DNA from: Oxalobacteraceae bacterium
Lineage (GTDB): Bacteria; Pseudomonadota; Gammaproteobacteria; Burkholderiales; Burkholderiaceae_D
DNA: 64,000 nt
Assembly: GCA_023259175.1 (NCBI GenBank)
Contig: JAHFQV010000004.1
Span: 1 to 64,000 of the forward strand
Direction: 5' to 3'
Part shown: positions 30,612-41,786 of the stretch, piece by piece
Position numbering within the stretch: position 1 is the stretch's first letter
Layout of the letters: every line of letters begins with the position of its first letter
Notes under the pieces: generated by a model
Seen by the model: only the letters and a program-made list of their open reading frames with translations
Database searches by the model: none
What the model was told of the DNA's origin: nothing
Program-made: the position numbers and the translations under genes

Positions 30612-30740
30612 TTCTTCCAAAATCGCCGATTTTGTGACGAACCCAGAGGGAAATCCCATTTTTTCCTTGATCAAGCTCGCAAAATCAGCTTCCAAAAAAA
30701 TGGGGTTTCGCGCTTATCGAATAGATACGCGCTTCCCTAG
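30612..30740. repeat. CTAG-ended MITE-like repeat, one-ended copy upstream of surE
   Basis: cttccaaaatcgccgattttgtgacgaacccagagggaaatcccattttttccttgatcaag...tggggtttcgcgcttatcgaatagatacgcgcttccctag is the reverse complement of ~37404-37530. Confidence 0.85.
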
Positions 30741-30761
30741 CCCTTCGGGTAAAATATCGAC

Positions 30762-31499
30762 ATGAAAATCCTACTGAGTAACGATGATGGCTATCTGGCT
30801 CCAGGCCTAATTGCTTTGGCGCGGGCTTTACAAGCATTTGCTGAAGTGACGGTGGTCGCGCCAGACACCAATCGCTCAGGCGCATCGAATGCGCTAACCC
30901 TCGATCGACCATTGCGACTGGAACAGGCCGACAATGGTTTTTACTACGTCAATGGAACGCCTTCCGATTGCATACACATTGCGTTGACTGCCTTAATGTC
31001 CAGCCCACCTGATCTAATCGTATCGGGTCTTAATCAAGGCCAGAATATGGGCGATGATACCCTCTATTCCGGCACAGTCGCCGCTGCGACAGAGGGATAT
31101 TTGTTTGGGATTCCAGCGATTGCGTTTTCGCAGGTCGATAAGGGGTGGACGTTTTTAGAAGACGCAGTGCAAGCGGCCGTCGCTTTGATACGCTGTGAAT
31201 TCCCCTCATTGCCGCGTCCGTTTTTGCTGAATGTAAATATCCCTAATTGCGCTTATGCACAGTTAAAAGGGCATCGTGTTGTGCGTTTAGGTAAGCGGCA
31301 TATGTCTGAGCCCGTGATCAAAGCCTTCGACCCAAGTGGTCGTGCAGTTTATTGGATAGGCCCTGCGGGGAGTGCAAAAGATGCTAGTGAAGGCACCGAT
31401 TTTCATGCAGTTGCGCAGGGTTATATCGCGATTACGCCGCTACAAGTTGACTTAAGTAATGTGCCGCAACTAAGTGCTTTGGCGGCGGATTTGGCATGA
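30762..31499 (+). CDS. surE: 5'/3'-nucleotidase SurE
   Basis: [23 protein letters not shown]...[21 protein letters not shown]...[12 protein letters not shown]. Confidence 0.97.
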   Translation: MKILLSNDDGYLAPGLIALARALQAFAEVTVVAPDTNRSGASNALTLDRPLRLEQADNGFYYVNGTPSDCIHIALTALMSSPPDLIVSGLNQGQNMGDDTLYSGTVAAATEGYLFGIPAIAFSQVDKGWTFLEDAVQAAVALIRCEFPSLPRPFLLNVNIPNCAYAQLKGHRVVRLGKRHMSEPVIKAFDPSGRAVYWIGPAGSAKDASEGTDFHAVAQGYIAITPLQVDLSNVPQLSALAADLA

Positions 31500-32356
31500 G
31501 TGAAAAGCGCTTTCCTTTGCCGCTTTCAGCGGTCGTCGATCAAGGCGATGCCTCCCGCCGACTTGGTTCGGCACGCCCGCAAACGGCGATGAAAAATGTC
31601 GCGGATCAGCATAAAATCTCGCAAGAAAAGCGCATGCCTTTGCGACCATCAGCACCAGTGAAGTCCGCTTTGCCTTCCGCCGAAAGCAAAAAAAATCCGC
31701 AGCACATACCGCAATCGGAAGCGCTAGTGTCAGATAAAATTCGGCAAGCGATGGTCAAGCGAATCGCGGCCGCAGGTGTGGTTGATGTGCAGGTGTTGGC
31801 GGCGATGGAAAATATTCCTCGCCATTTATTTGTTGAGTCAGGATTGGCGAGTCAGGCTTATATAGATGCGTCTTTACCGATTGGTTACCATCAGACGATC
31901 TCACAGCCTTATATTGTGGCGCGCATGATAGAAGTTTTGCGCGACGGTCAAAATCTCAGTCGTGTGTTGGAGATTGGTACTGGGTGTGGGTATCAAGCCG
32001 CCGTTCTGTCGGAACTGGCCGGTGAAGTGTTTTCGATTGAACGCATCCAAGCTTTGCATACGCTAGCGAAAAATAATTTGCGATCCTTGCGTATCGCTAA
32101 TTTACGTCTTCATTACGGTGACGGAATGTTAGGTTTGCCCCAAGTAGCCCCGTTTGACGGTATTATTCTGGCCGCGGCAGGTTTGGAAATCCCCGATGCC
32201 TTACTGCAGCAGATGGCCGTCGGAGGACGTCTAGTTGCTCCGGTTGGTGCGCGCCAGCAGGTCTTGCAAGTGATCGTCAGGCGTACCCAGAGTCAATGGG
32301 AGAGCCGCATCTTGGAGCGCTGCCATTTTGTGCCTTTGCATCAAGGCGTTATTTAA
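31496..32356 (+). CDS. pcm: Protein-L-isoaspartate O-methyltransferase
   Basis: [41 protein letters not shown]...[16 protein letters not shown]. Confidence 0.95.
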   Translation: MSEKRFPLPLSAVVDQGDASRRLGSARPQTAMKNVADQHKISQEKRMPLRPSAPVKSALPSAESKKNPQHIPQSEALVSDKIRQAMVKRIAAAGVVDVQVLAAMENIPRHLFVESGLASQAYIDASLPIGYHQTISQPYIVARMIEVLRDGQNLSRVLEIGTGCGYQAAVLSELAGEVFSIERIQALHTLAKNNLRSLRIANLRLHYGDGMLGLPQVAPFDGIILAAAGLEIPDALLQQMAVGGRLVAPVGARQQVLQVIVRRTQSQWESRILERCHFVPLHQGVI

Positions 32357-32398
32357 CGAGTCTGACCTTTTAGTCGCAATGAACCTCAGAGAACATCA

Positions 32399-33325
32399 AT
32401 GAAAATACAAGTAAGACAGCTCATTTTAATCGTAGGCCTTTGCATACTTGCCGCGTGCTCCAGTGTCCCCAATCGCGCCCCAGTGATCGAGCGAGTACTT
32501 GAGCCGGCAGCGAATCCCACTGAACCTGTGAGCGTAGAAGTACCCAGTGCAAAACCGAATGCAGAGCCGCGTCCGACTTATACCGTGAAGCGCGGAGATA
32601 CGCTGTTGAAAATCGCCTTGGATTACGGTCAGAGTTATCTCGATTTAGTAAAGTGGAATAGTCTCAAGAATCCAGATGATATTAAAGTTGATCAAGTCTT
32701 GTTTGTCGCCGGACCTGATGGTTTTAGTGGTGCAAAAACTTCAGCTGTAACAGGGCAAACGGGCGTGGAAGTTCGCAACTTGACTCCAATTAATCCCGCG
32801 ACCAATAAGTCCTCACCTAAGGGCGATAAGCGGGTCTATTCGGAAGCAAATCTTGCTGAGTTGCAAAAACAAGACAGTGCATTTGCACCATTGCCCAGCG
32901 TTAAACCGGAGTCATCCGCCAGCAAGCCAGCAGACAAATCGTCCGCACCTAGTCTGGAACAGATAGAGTGGATGTGGCCCACCGACGGTAAAATAATCAC
33001 CACTTTCGACGAGCTGAAAACTAAAGGTATTGATATTGCGGGTAAATCGGGGCAAGATGTAGTTGCTGTTGCCGCTGGTAAAGTAATTTATGTGGGTAAT
33101 GCGATGCATGGTTACGGCAATATCTTGATCGTTAAGCATGCGAATAATTTTTTGTCTGCCTATGGACACAATAAAGTCAATCTTGCGAAGGAAGGGCAAG
33201 CCGTCGCAAAAGGGCAAAAAATTGCTGAAATGGGCAATACCGAAAGCGATGTAGTTAAATTGCATCTTGAGATCCGGCAGCTGGGAAAACCCGTTGACCC
33301 AATAAAAATTTTACCGAGTCGTTAA
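32399..33325 (+). CDS. nlpD: NlpD-like lipoprotein (LysM + M23 peptidase domain)
   Basis: Lipobox ILAACSS; LysM YTVKRGDTLLKIALDYGQSYLDLVKWN; M23 GNILIVKHANNFLSAYGHN; upstream of rpoS. Confidence 0.92.
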   Translation: MKIQVRQLILIVGLCILAACSSVPNRAPVIERVLEPAANPTEPVSVEVPSAKPNAEPRPTYTVKRGDTLLKIALDYGQSYLDLVKWNSLKNPDDIKVDQVLFVAGPDGFSGAKTSAVTGQTGVEVRNLTPINPATNKSSPKGDKRVYSEANLAELQKQDSAFAPLPSVKPESSASKPADKSSAPSLEQIEWMWPTDGKIITTFDELKTKGIDIAGKSGQDVVAVAAGKVIYVGNAMHGYGNILIVKHANNFLSAYGHNKVNLAKEGQAVAKGQKIAEMGNTESDVVKLHLEIRQLGKPVDPIKILPSR

Positions 33326-33425
33326 AGCCGAATCAATTTCTGTCCGTAAATAGTTTAGGTGGCGATCTGAGCTTTAGGTAATGACAGATCGCCTTTCATT
33401 GAATAAACTGATTGGCGTACTTATC

Positions 33426-34478
33426 ATGGCCAAAAATTCTAAACTTGAAGTGCAGGATCACGCATTAGCAGTCGCAGAATTAGAACATGTGAGTCACGAA
33501 GATGAAGCCGAACGTGACGAAATTTCATTCCTTGATTCGGGTGAAAGCGGCGACAGTAGCGATGGCCCCGAACGCGCAGAAGAAGTCCCCAGTGTCGCGA
33601 TTGCGCCAATAGACGAAATTAAAACGATATTGGCCGCCGAGTTATCGACCGACACCACCCAGCACTACCTCAATCAAATTGGCACACGTCCTTTGTTTTG
33701 CGCGGCAGAAGAATTGCATTATGCGACCTTAGCCAAGCAAGGCGATTTCGCGTCGCGGCAAAAGATGATCGAGCACAATCTGCGTTTGGTCGTTTCTATC
33801 GCCAAACACTACATTAATCGCGGCGTGGCTTTGCTCGATATGATAGAAGAAGGCAATCTTGGGTTGATGCACGCAATCGATAAATTTGAACCTGAGCGTG
33901 GATTTCGTTTTTCGACCTATGCCACTTGGTGGATTAGACAAAGCATAGAACGCGCAATCATGAACCAAGCACGCACGATACGCCTGCCTGTGCATGTGGT
34001 TCGCGAGCTCAATCAGATACTACGCGCCAAATATCACCTAGAGGCACAGCAGCGCGATGGTAAAGATGCGGCGATTGATGATATCGCCCACTTACTCAGT
34101 CGCCCTCTGGATGAGGTGCAGGACATCCTAGCACTGTCTGAGCATGCGATGTCGCTCGATACCCCGCTTGATAGCGATCCGCAAACCAGTTTGTTAGACA
34201 TGTTGCCGGGCGATAGCGAACATGCGCCTGATATGCAAGCCGAACATCATGAAGTTACGGTGCTAGTGCGTGATTGGCTTTCCAAACTGCCTGATAAACA
34301 ACGCATCGTGATTATGCGTCGTTTCGGTCTTGATAATGATGATCCTGTGACCTTGGAAACCTTGGCCGACGAAATGGGCATTACCCGCGAACGTGTTCGG
34401 CAAATTCAACAAGAAGCCTTGGTCAAACTCAAACGCACCTTTGCCTCACGCGGAGTAGGGCGTGATGCCTTGCTCTAG
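33426..34478 (+). CDS. rpoS: RNA polymerase sigma factor RpoS
   Basis: [11 protein letters not shown]-type region ([55 protein letters not shown]), 4.2 region; nlpD-rpoS synteny. ORF extends to 33381. Confidence 0.95.
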   Translation: MAKNSKLEVQDHALAVAELEHVSHEDEAERDEISFLDSGESGDSSDGPERAEEVPSVAIAPIDEIKTILAAELSTDTTQHYLNQIGTRPLFCAAEELHYATLAKQGDFASRQKMIEHNLRLVVSIAKHYINRGVALLDMIEEGNLGLMHAIDKFEPERGFRFSTYATWWIRQSIERAIMNQARTIRLPVHVVRELNQILRAKYHLEAQQRDGKDAAIDDIAHLLSRPLDEVQDILALSEHAMSLDTPLDSDPQTSLLDMLPGDSEHAPDMQAEHHEVTVLVRDWLSKLPDKQRIVIMRRFGLDNDDPVTLETLADEMGITRERVRQIQQEALVKLKRTFASRGVGRDALL

Positions 34479-34577
34479 CTTTTGTCTAAGCGTCGTTGTT
34501 TGAGCTTCAAAACGGTATAATCTCGGCTCTCTTAATAATTTCTGAAGGGTGCCGAGTTTTATCGCACCCAATTACCT

Positions 34578-35915
34578 ATGAATACGATCAAAATTCGCTC
34601 GCTAGATATCGACGCGCGTGGTGTTGGCCATCTTGAAAATGAAGATGGCACACCCGGTAAAGTTGTTTTTGTAGAGGGTGCTTTGCCCGGTGAAACTGTC
34701 GGATACAACACCTATCGCAAAAAAACTAGCTGGGAAGCGGCCACGATGGGGGCTTTGGTCAAAGAATCTTCACAACGCACCACACCTAAATGCCCACATT
34801 TTGGCGTCTGTGGCGGATGTTCTATGCAGCATTTGGATGCCAGTGCGCAGGTCGCCATGAAGCAGCGTGTGCTCGAAGATAATCTAGGGCATATCGGTAA
34901 AGTGAAAGCGGAAATGCTGATGCGTCCGATCTACGGGCCGACTTGGGGCTATCGCTATCGCGCTCGTTTGTCGGTGCGTAATGTGCATAAAAAAGGCATC
35001 GTTTTAGTGGGGTTTCACGAAAAAAAATCGCGCTACGTCGCCAATATGGAAACCTGCGAGATTTTGCCTCCGCATGTATCGCAAATGCTGATGCCGCTGC
35101 GGGACTTGATTACCTCGCTGACCATCATCGAAGCCTTGCCGCAAATCGAGCTGGCAATAGGCGAGGGTGTCACCGCCATGGTCTTGCGTATCATGCAGCC
35201 TTTAGGTGAGGGGGACGAGGCAAAATTGCGCGCCTTCGCCGATCAATATCAAGTGCATTGGTGGTTGCAAACCGCTGGTCCAGACAGTGCCGCGCCGTTT
35301 TATCCAGCCGATTCGGCCTTGCATTATTTGCTGCCAGAATTTGGCGTGCGTATGCCGTTTAAACCGACTGATTTCACGCAAGTGAATCATCAGATCAATC
35401 GAGTTCTCGTTGCGCGTGCCTTGCGTTTGCTCGATGTGCAAAAGGATGAACGCATTCTCGATTTATTTTGTGGTCTCGGAAATTTCACCTTGCCAATCGC
35501 CACCCTTGCGCGTGAGGTGGTCGGTATTGAAGGCAGCGCCTCCTTAACCGAGCGCGCCTTGGAAAATGCAAGGGCGAATGGCTTGGCGGCTAAAGTATCC
35601 TTCGCAACACGCAATTTATTCGAAGCTAAAGCCGACGATTTTGTCCAGCTTGCTTATTTTGATCGCTTCCTAATTGATCCTCCTCGTGATGGTGCGATGG
35701 CGGTTTGTCAGGCCTTGATCGACTTAAAAGAAATCGCGCCACACTTGCGCCCGAAGCGTATCGTCTATGTTTCATGTAGTCCATCCACCTTGGCGCGCGA
35801 TGCTGGGATGTTGGTCAATCAGGGCGGGTATGCCTTGTCGAGGGCAGGTGTGGTGAATATGTTTCCACATACTTCCCATGTTGAATCGATGGCGGTGTTT
35901 GATTTAGTAAACTAA
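34578..35915 (+). CDS. rlmD: 23S rRNA (uracil(1939)-C(5))-methyltransferase RlmD
   Basis: TRAM-like N-term, [16 protein letters not shown] Fe-S motif, [34 protein letters not shown]. Confidence 0.95.
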   Translation: MNTIKIRSLDIDARGVGHLENEDGTPGKVVFVEGALPGETVGYNTYRKKTSWEAATMGALVKESSQRTTPKCPHFGVCGGCSMQHLDASAQVAMKQRVLEDNLGHIGKVKAEMLMRPIYGPTWGYRYRARLSVRNVHKKGIVLVGFHEKKSRYVANMETCEILPPHVSQMLMPLRDLITSLTIIEALPQIELAIGEGVTAMVLRIMQPLGEGDEAKLRAFADQYQVHWWLQTAGPDSAAPFYPADSALHYLLPEFGVRMPFKPTDFTQVNHQINRVLVARALRLLDVQKDERILDLFCGLGNFTLPIATLAREVVGIEGSASLTERALENARANGLAAKVSFATRNLFEAKADDFVQLAYFDRFLIDPPRDGAMAVCQALIDLKEIAPHLRPKRIVYVSCSPSTLARDAGMLVNQGGYALSRAGVVNMFPHTSHVESMAVFDLVN

Positions 35916-35919
35916 AATA

Positions 35920-36034
35920 ATTCCATTGTGGATGTTGTAATTTCAGCATAAAATTCATGTTGCCTCCTTGAAAGTTAATGCTTTTGCGAGGATACTCGAT
36001 TTAAGATCATGAAAAAAAGGTGCCACAATGGAAT
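35920..36034 (+). other. 12-bp perfect inverted repeat flanking the rlmD-ppnN spacer and covering the ppnN start codon
   Basis: attccattgtgg (35920-35931) and ccacaatggaat (36023-36034) are exact reverse complements; ATG at 36028 is inside the right arm. Confidence 0.6.
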
Positions 36035-37398
36035 ACGAAGTCATTAATACCCAAATTGCACCTGAGGGACGTTTAGAAGTTTTATCTAAAGCTGAAGTAG
36101 CGCGTCTCTGGGATACCAGTCATGGTAGTCTTTATCAATTATTTCGTAGCTGCGCGCTCGCGGTTTTGAACTGCGGAAGCGGCTTAGACGATGGTAAGGA
36201 GTTGTTGGAGCGATATAAAAGTTTTGACATCAACATCATTCAACGTGAGCGTGGCATTAAGCTCGATGTGAAAGGTGCGCCTGCAGGCGCTTTTGTCGAT
36301 GGCGTGATGATTAAGGGTATCCAAGAGCATTTGTTCGCGGTATTGCGCGACATTCTATTCACCCACGGCGAAATCTCGCAAAATAGTCAAATCGATCTTC
36401 AATCTACTGAAGGCATTACTGACGCGGTTTTTCATATTTTACGAAACGCAAATTTCCTACAGCCGCAGATTAGCCCTAATCTTGTTGTGTGCTGGGGCGG
36501 ACATTCGATTTCGGGGCCGGAATACGATTACAGCAAACAAGTGGGTTATCAATGCGGTTTACGGGGCATTGATATTTGCACGGGATGTGGTCCCGGTGCG
36601 ATGAAAGGACCCATGAAAGGCGCTGCGATAGGACACGCCAAACAGCGGATTTTGCAGGGACGTTACTTAGGTATTTCCGAGCCCGGTATTATCGCCGCTG
36701 AAGCCCCAAACCCTATCGTCAATGACTTAGTGATTTTGCCGGACATTGAGAAGCGCTTAGAAGCCTTTGTGCGTATGGCGCATGCGGTTGTGGTCTTTCC
36801 AGGGGGGGCGGGCACGGCGGAGGAAATTCTTTACCTGCTGGGGATATTACTGCATCCAGATAATGCTGATTTACCTTTCCCTTTGATTTTTACTGGGCCG
36901 CAGTCTGCCAGCGCCTATTTCAAACAAATTGATCAATTTGTGGCCGATACACTGGGACCACAGGCGCAGAGCAAATACCGGATTATTATCAACGATCCTA
37001 AGCTTGTTGCGAAGGAAGCCCAGATCGGTATTAAGATGGTACGCGCCTATCGGAAAACACGGGGCGATGCCTACTACTACAATTGGATGCTTAAGATCGA
37101 TCCCGAATTTCAGCATCCGTTTGAGCCTACCCATGAAAATATGCGTGGCTTGGCGCTACACAAAAATCAAGCACCGCATTTACTTGCAGCGAATTTGCGC
37201 CGCGCATTTTCAGGTGTGGTCGCTGGGAACGTGAAAGATCAGGGAATACGTGCGATAGAAAAATTTGGACATTTCGAGATTACGGGCGATCCAGCGATCA
37301 TGCATTCGATGGATGTTTTACTGAATTCTTTCGTGACCCAACATCGAATGAAATTGCCAGGGAAGGCTTATGTGCCATGTTATAAGGTGATTAAGTAG
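36028..37398 (+). CDS. ppnN: LOG-family pyrimidine/purine nucleotide 5'-monophosphate nucleosidase (PpnN-like)
   Basis: VVCWGGHSISGPEYDYSKQVGYQCGLRGIDICTGCGPGAMKGPMKGAAIGH...VVVFPGGAGTAEEILYLLGI. Confidence 0.92.
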   Translation: MEYEVINTQIAPEGRLEVLSKAEVARLWDTSHGSLYQLFRSCALAVLNCGSGLDDGKELLERYKSFDINIIQRERGIKLDVKGAPAGAFVDGVMIKGIQEHLFAVLRDILFTHGEISQNSQIDLQSTEGITDAVFHILRNANFLQPQISPNLVVCWGGHSISGPEYDYSKQVGYQCGLRGIDICTGCGPGAMKGPMKGAAIGHAKQRILQGRYLGISEPGIIAAEAPNPIVNDLVILPDIEKRLEAFVRMAHAVVVFPGGAGTAEEILYLLGILLHPDNADLPFPLIFTGPQSASAYFKQIDQFVADTLGPQAQSKYRIIINDPKLVAKEAQIGIKMVRAYRKTRGDAYYYNWMLKIDPEFQHPFEPTHENMRGLALHKNQAPHLLAANLRRAFSGVVAGNVKDQGIRAIEKFGHFEITGDPAIMHSMDVLLNSFVTQHRMKLPGKAYVPCYKVIK

Positions 37399-37403
37399 AG
37401 ACC

Positions 37404-37636
37404 CTAGGGAAGCGCGGACTTATTCGATAAGCGCGAAACCCCATTTTTTTTGAAAGCTGATTTTGCGACCTTGATCAAGGAAAAAATGGGATTTCCCTCC
37501 GGGTTCGGCACAAAATCGGCGATTTTGGCAGCAAATTCCCTTGCTTGGCGCCAGCCAAGCTGCGGTAATGTTGCTACCAAACTCATCCCATTTTGAGCTC
37601 GAACGCGCATACCGAATAAATCCGCGCTTCCCTAGG
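37404..37636. repeat. Full-length CTAG-ended MITE-like element (233 bp, terminal inverted repeats ~32 bp)
   Basis: Left ctagggaagcgcggacttattcgataagcgcg and reverse-complemented right ctagggaagcgcggatttattcggtatgcgcg match at all but a few positions; no transposase inside. Confidence 0.88.
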
Positions 37637-37854
37637 TGAAACGGGCGGCCGCAAACTTATCTCCTTGTAAATTGAAACTGATGTGAAAAATACGTGGCGT
37701 GAGATTGTGTCGTATCCGGGCGAAAAATAAATATTTCAGAGCGGAAAAATAGTGTTCTCTGGAAAAAAAGTAGCATAATGAGAAAACGGTGCAATATTTT
37801 GTAAAGAATGGGTGTTTGGGGAATTCCGTCATTTGCTGTCTCTAAGCTTGAAGG

Positions 37855-38820
37855 ATGAACGACATGAGTACTGTACAACACGAGGTTGATGAACGCACCA
37901 ATCTAATCAGTTCGAATAAATTTGAACTTCTCTTATTTCGTTTGGGCGTGGATGCCGTCAATAACCGTTCCGAGCTATTTGGTATTAACGTTTTCAAGGT
38001 GCGCGAGATCGTTGCGATGCCTGAGATCACCGCCGTGGCGGGCGCATTGCCGCACAATTTGGGCGTGGTCAATCTGCGTGGACAAATCATACAAGTGATT
38101 GATTTACCCTCGGTCGTTGGGCGCAAACCGCCCAGTGGACTCAATATCATGCTTGTGACGGAGTTTGCTCGTTCCACCCAAGGTTTTGCGGTCGAGTCGG
38201 TTGAAGAAATTGTCAGGCTCGATTGGAGCCATGTACTTTCTGCGGAATCAAGTGCTGCTGGTGGTTTGGTCACCAGTATTGCTCGGCTCGATGGTGACGC
38301 CGAAGATACACGCCTAGCGCAGGTGCTGGATGTGGAGCAAATTTTGCGGCAGATCGCGCCTAAAGATAGCAAGGATGTCGATTCCGAAACCATTGGTGCG
38401 AAATTGCGCATGAAACCGGGGGCTGTGATTTTAGCCGCCGACGATTCAGCCGTAGCGCGCGGCTTGATAGGGCAAGCTTTGGACGCAATAGGGGCGCCGT
38501 ATATCATGTCCAAAACAGGCAAAGAGGCATGGGATAAATTACAGGCGATGTATGTCACAGCGCAAGCAGAAGGAAAACCCTTGCGGGATAAAGTCGCACT
38601 GGTGTTGACCGATTTGGAAATGCCGGAAATGGATGGCTTCACTTTGACCCGCAATATCAAGCAAGATGATCGCTATAAAGACATGCCGGTTATAATCCAC
38701 TCATCTTTGTCAGGTACGACGAATGAGGATCATGTACGTAGCGTGGGTGCTGATGCCTACGTCGCCAAATTTGTCGCAGAAGAATTGGCCGCGACGATAC
38801 GTGAAGTGATCGCGCAATAG
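37855..38820 (+). CDS. cheV: Chemotaxis protein CheV (CheW domain + receiver)
   Basis: CheW-like ELLLFRLGVDAVNNRSELFGINVFKVREIVAMPEIT; receiver VALVLTDLEMPEMDGFTLTRNIK. Confidence 0.93.
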   Translation: MNDMSTVQHEVDERTNLISSNKFELLLFRLGVDAVNNRSELFGINVFKVREIVAMPEITAVAGALPHNLGVVNLRGQIIQVIDLPSVVGRKPPSGLNIMLVTEFARSTQGFAVESVEEIVRLDWSHVLSAESSAAGGLVTSIARLDGDAEDTRLAQVLDVEQILRQIAPKDSKDVDSETIGAKLRMKPGAVILAADDSAVARGLIGQALDAIGAPYIMSKTGKEAWDKLQAMYVTAQAEGKPLRDKVALVLTDLEMPEMDGFTLTRNIKQDDRYKDMPVIIHSSLSGTTNEDHVRSVGADAYVAKFVAEELAATIREVIAQ

Positions 38821-38864
38821 TGTAATAGAGTTTGAATTTAAAAGAGAGATTGAAAGTTTAAAAG

Positions 38865-39101
38865 ATGGAAAAGTATATGACCTACGAGGAATATTTGGAC
38901 GAGGTCACTACCTTGCTCACTGAAATGTATAAACTCAATGACGAGGCCGCGATTAAGTACGTAATGCGGGCGCAAGCGGCTGATTATTTTAGCCCGCACG
39001 ATGATCACGAAGAAATGCGTACACTTGATCGCGCAATGCAAGACGCAAAAATTGTCTATGAGACGCGAAATAAATCGCGTCCCGAAATCTATCGAAAATA
39101 G
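38865..39101 (+). CDS. Hypothetical protein (78 aa)
   Basis: ORF with no opposing longer ORF; acidic, coding-like composition; unrecognised family. Confidence 0.55.
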   Translation: MEKYMTYEEYLDEVTTLLTEMYKLNDEAAIKYVMRAQAADYFSPHDDHEEMRTLDRAMQDAKIVYETRNKSRPEIYRK

Positions 39102-39105
39102 CGCG

Positions 39106-39372
39106 CTAGATTTTTTCCATTTCCTCAGATTCAAGAGCGATGACGTGGGATTGCAGTTGCCCACGCTCATCGTGCCATTCACGCATAACACAGGCTTGGC
39201 CTAATTCGTCGATCGCGATAACTTTAAAAAAATTGCCTATCATAGAGGCGATTAAAATTTGCTCGTCTTCGGGAAAGTGGCCGATGAATTCGTCACTTAA
39301 ATGAATCACACGCACAATATCGCCAAGGCCGACTGGCTGGTTTTTAAAGTCGAGGGTAGGGTTGGAATTCAT
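39106..39372 (-). CDS. Hypothetical protein (88 aa)
   Basis: ORF upstream of the OPT gene region on minus strand, convergent with 38865 ORF; 'VGLGDIVRVIHLSDEFIGHFPEDEQILIASMIGNFFKVIAIDELGQACV' coding-like. Confidence 0.6.
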   Translation of the reverse strand: MNSNPTLDFKNQPVGLGDIVRVIHLSDEFIGHFPEDEQILIASMIGNFFKVIAIDELGQACVMREWHDERGQLQSHVIALESEEMEKI

Positions 39373-39383
39373 TTCAATTGCGC

Positions 39384-41669
39384 CTAATTAGAAATCTTGG
39401 ATTGATGATCTGCTTTTTTTTCACGGCCTAGCCAAAACAAAAATAGTGCGATCACGGTAAAGGGGATGAGCGACAGCATATCTGCGTGTGCGCCCTCAAA
39501 AAATGGATTGTGCAGACTGGCCCAGTCGGTGATGCGTTTGTCGAAGTCCGTCATAATGCCCGCCGTGAACGCGATTATGATGCCCGCCAACGCGCCACCT
39601 GCGATGTAGCCGGAGGCAAGCAAGACGCCCGCGCTGCGGTCGCCCATGGCTTGTTTTTCCTCTTCACTTAGGTTTTTGTTTTTCTCTAAACGATTATTTT
39701 GCATATCCACAAGGCCGCGTATCATGCCACCAATGAAGAGCGGTGCAGAGGAAGCGAGTGGCAAATAAACGCCGACCGCAAAGGCCAACGATGGTACCCC
39801 CGACATTTCTAAAACTAAGGCGATGACTACGCCGAATAACACTAAAGCCCAAGGAAGTTCACCATCCAAAATGCCCTTGATGATGTAAGAAATGAGCACC
39901 GCTTTCGGCGCATCATACTTCTTAACCTCGGAGCCATCGGGTCTTTTATTGTAGTTGCCATTGATGCCTGGATCGACCAGATAAATGGCTTGCCCTAAAT
40001 CGTTGACGAGATATTTTCCGGCGGGCGCGTCCTTTGCATCGGTCTTTTGCCATACCTTGTAAGTGCTCTGGTCATCCTTGGCTTGGGGGCCTTGGAGTTG
40101 CGCTCGTTCCTGCAAAGTGGTGGCATCGGTGTGGAGTCCGGGCGCGATCTGTGCGATGGGGACATACACGGTACTTGCGTCATTGAGCTTGAGTAAAATG
40201 GGTCCTAAAATTAAAGCCGAGCAAAATGCGCCAATCAAGATGGCGTATTGTTGATAGCGTGGTGTTGAACCCACTAAGTATCCAGTTTTGAGGTCTTGTG
40301 AAGTGCAGCCAGCGACGCTGGAAGCGATGCAAACGATGGCCCCAACGGATAAGGCCGTTACATAATATTGTCCACCGACCCAGCCCATGAGAAGAAAGAT
40401 TAGGCAAGTAAAGAGCAACGTTGCGACCGTCATGCCGGAGATGGGATTGGACGATTGTCCAATTTGGCCGGTTAATTGTGAAGAGACCGTTGCGAATAAA
40501 AAACCGAAAACCAAGATTAGCAATGCACCTAAAAAATTCATGTGAAGTGGCGTGGCGACCGTGATGACCGCAATGATCGCCAGTGAGCCAATGAGTACCC
40601 ATTTCATCGGCATACTTTGCTCGGTACGTGGCGGGGACTTGTGTTCTCCTTGGGTTGGATTGGTGCGACGACCAAAAATGGATAGACCAGACAATCCAGA
40701 AATTAAACTTCGCCAAATCAGCGGCATGGCTTTGCCCAAACTGATTAAGCCACCTGTTGCAACCGCACCGGCTCCGATATAAAGCACGTACGCAGCACGA
40801 ATTTCATTGGGACTCATTTGACTTATCAGCTTGGTACCCGGCGCAACAGGCGAGAGTAAGCCATCACCAAAAAACTTAATCAATGGAATCAGCAGCATAT
40901 AAGATAAAACACCGCCAGCGGCCATAATGGCACCAATGCGTGGGCCAATGATGTAACCTACGCCCAATAATTCCGGAGAAATTTCTGATCCCAAGGAGCC
41001 GCCTTTGAGTGGCGCAGAAAAGACAAAGTCAACGGTATCTTTCCAAGCTTTGAGCGCGACATTGAGCACCTTGTAGATCAAGCCTATGAAAAAACCACCG
41101 AAAATTATTTTGGCGCGCAGACTGGCTTCTTCTTGGGCACGAGGATTGCTCGCTTCGCCCGCTGCGCTTCGGGACGCATCATTTGCCGCCGCTTTTAGCA
41201 CTTCGGCGCAGGCGGTGCCCTCGGGGTATTTCAGTTCGTGATGCTTGTCGACGATCATGGTGCGACGCATCGGTATCATCAATAAAATACCAAGTAAGCC
41301 CCCTAAAATGGCGACCAGCATGACGCGGTAAATTTCTAAGTCAAATCCTAAAATTAAGATCGCCGGCATGGTTACACCTAGACCAAAAGCCAAAGATTCA
41401 CCGGCAGATCCCGCCGTCTGCGCGAGACTGTTTTCAAGAATGCTGGCGTCTTGAGCGCCGAATTTGTGCCCTAAGCGAAACAAGGTAATGGCAATCACCG
41501 CGACCGGGATAGAAGCGCTTACCGTTAAGCCCACCTTGAGCACAAGGTAGAGCGATGAAGCACCAAATATCATCCCTAAGACGGTCCCCATGATCATCGC
41601 CCTCAAGCTAAATTCAGGCAGGTTTGCAGAATCGGGAATATAGGGTTTGAAGCGAGAAGGTGGCAACAT
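39384..41669 (-). CDS. OPT family oligopeptide transporter
   Basis: [40 protein letters not shown]; many TM segments; EYPEG-like [14 protein letters not shown]. Confidence 0.93.
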   Translation of the reverse strand: MLPPSRFKPYIPDSANLPEFSLRAMIMGTVLGMIFGASSLYLVLKVGLTVSASIPVAVIAITLFRLGHKFGAQDASILENSLAQTAGSAGESLAFGLGVTMPAILILGFDLEIYRVMLVAILGGLLGILLMIPMRRTMIVDKHHELKYPEGTACAEVLKAAANDASRSAAGEASNPRAQEEASLRAKIIFGGFFIGLIYKVLNVALKAWKDTVDFVFSAPLKGGSLGSEISPELLGVGYIIGPRIGAIMAAGGVLSYMLLIPLIKFFGDGLLSPVAPGTKLISQMSPNEIRAAYVLYIGAGAVATGGLISLGKAMPLIWRSLISGLSGLSIFGRRTNPTQGEHKSPPRTEQSMPMKWVLIGSLAIIAVITVATPLHMNFLGALLILVFGFLFATVSSQLTGQIGQSSNPISGMTVATLLFTCLIFLLMGWVGGQYYVTALSVGAIVCIASSVAGCTSQDLKTGYLVGSTPRYQQYAILIGAFCSALILGPILLKLNDASTVYVPIAQIAPGLHTDATTLQERAQLQGPQAKDDQSTYKVWQKTDAKDAPAGKYLVNDLGQAIYLVDPGINGNYNKRPDGSEVKKYDAPKAVLISYIIKGILDGELPWALVLFGVVIALVLEMSGVPSLAFAVGVYLPLASSAPLFIGGMIRGLVDMQNNRLEKNKNLSEEEKQAMGDRSAGVLLASGYIAGGALAGIIIAFTAGIMTDFDKRITDWASLHNPFFEGAHADMLSLIPFTVIALFLFWLGREKKADHQSKISN

Positions 41670-41786
41670 GAATGCGTCTCAAAATTTTATTTTTGTGTGA
41701 TCGGGGATGCCCCCGAGAAAACGCGATTATCCTGTTTTTCTTTCTGACTGTGCAAATTTTCTCGTGGTGTAAAAGCTTCACGCAAG

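Noticed and set aside
36028-37398. LOG-family protein as a cytokinin enzyme or lysine decarboxylase
   Set aside because: Length and PGGxGTxxE context fit the PpnN nucleosidase subgroup; the 'lysine decarboxylase' label is a historical mis-annotation.
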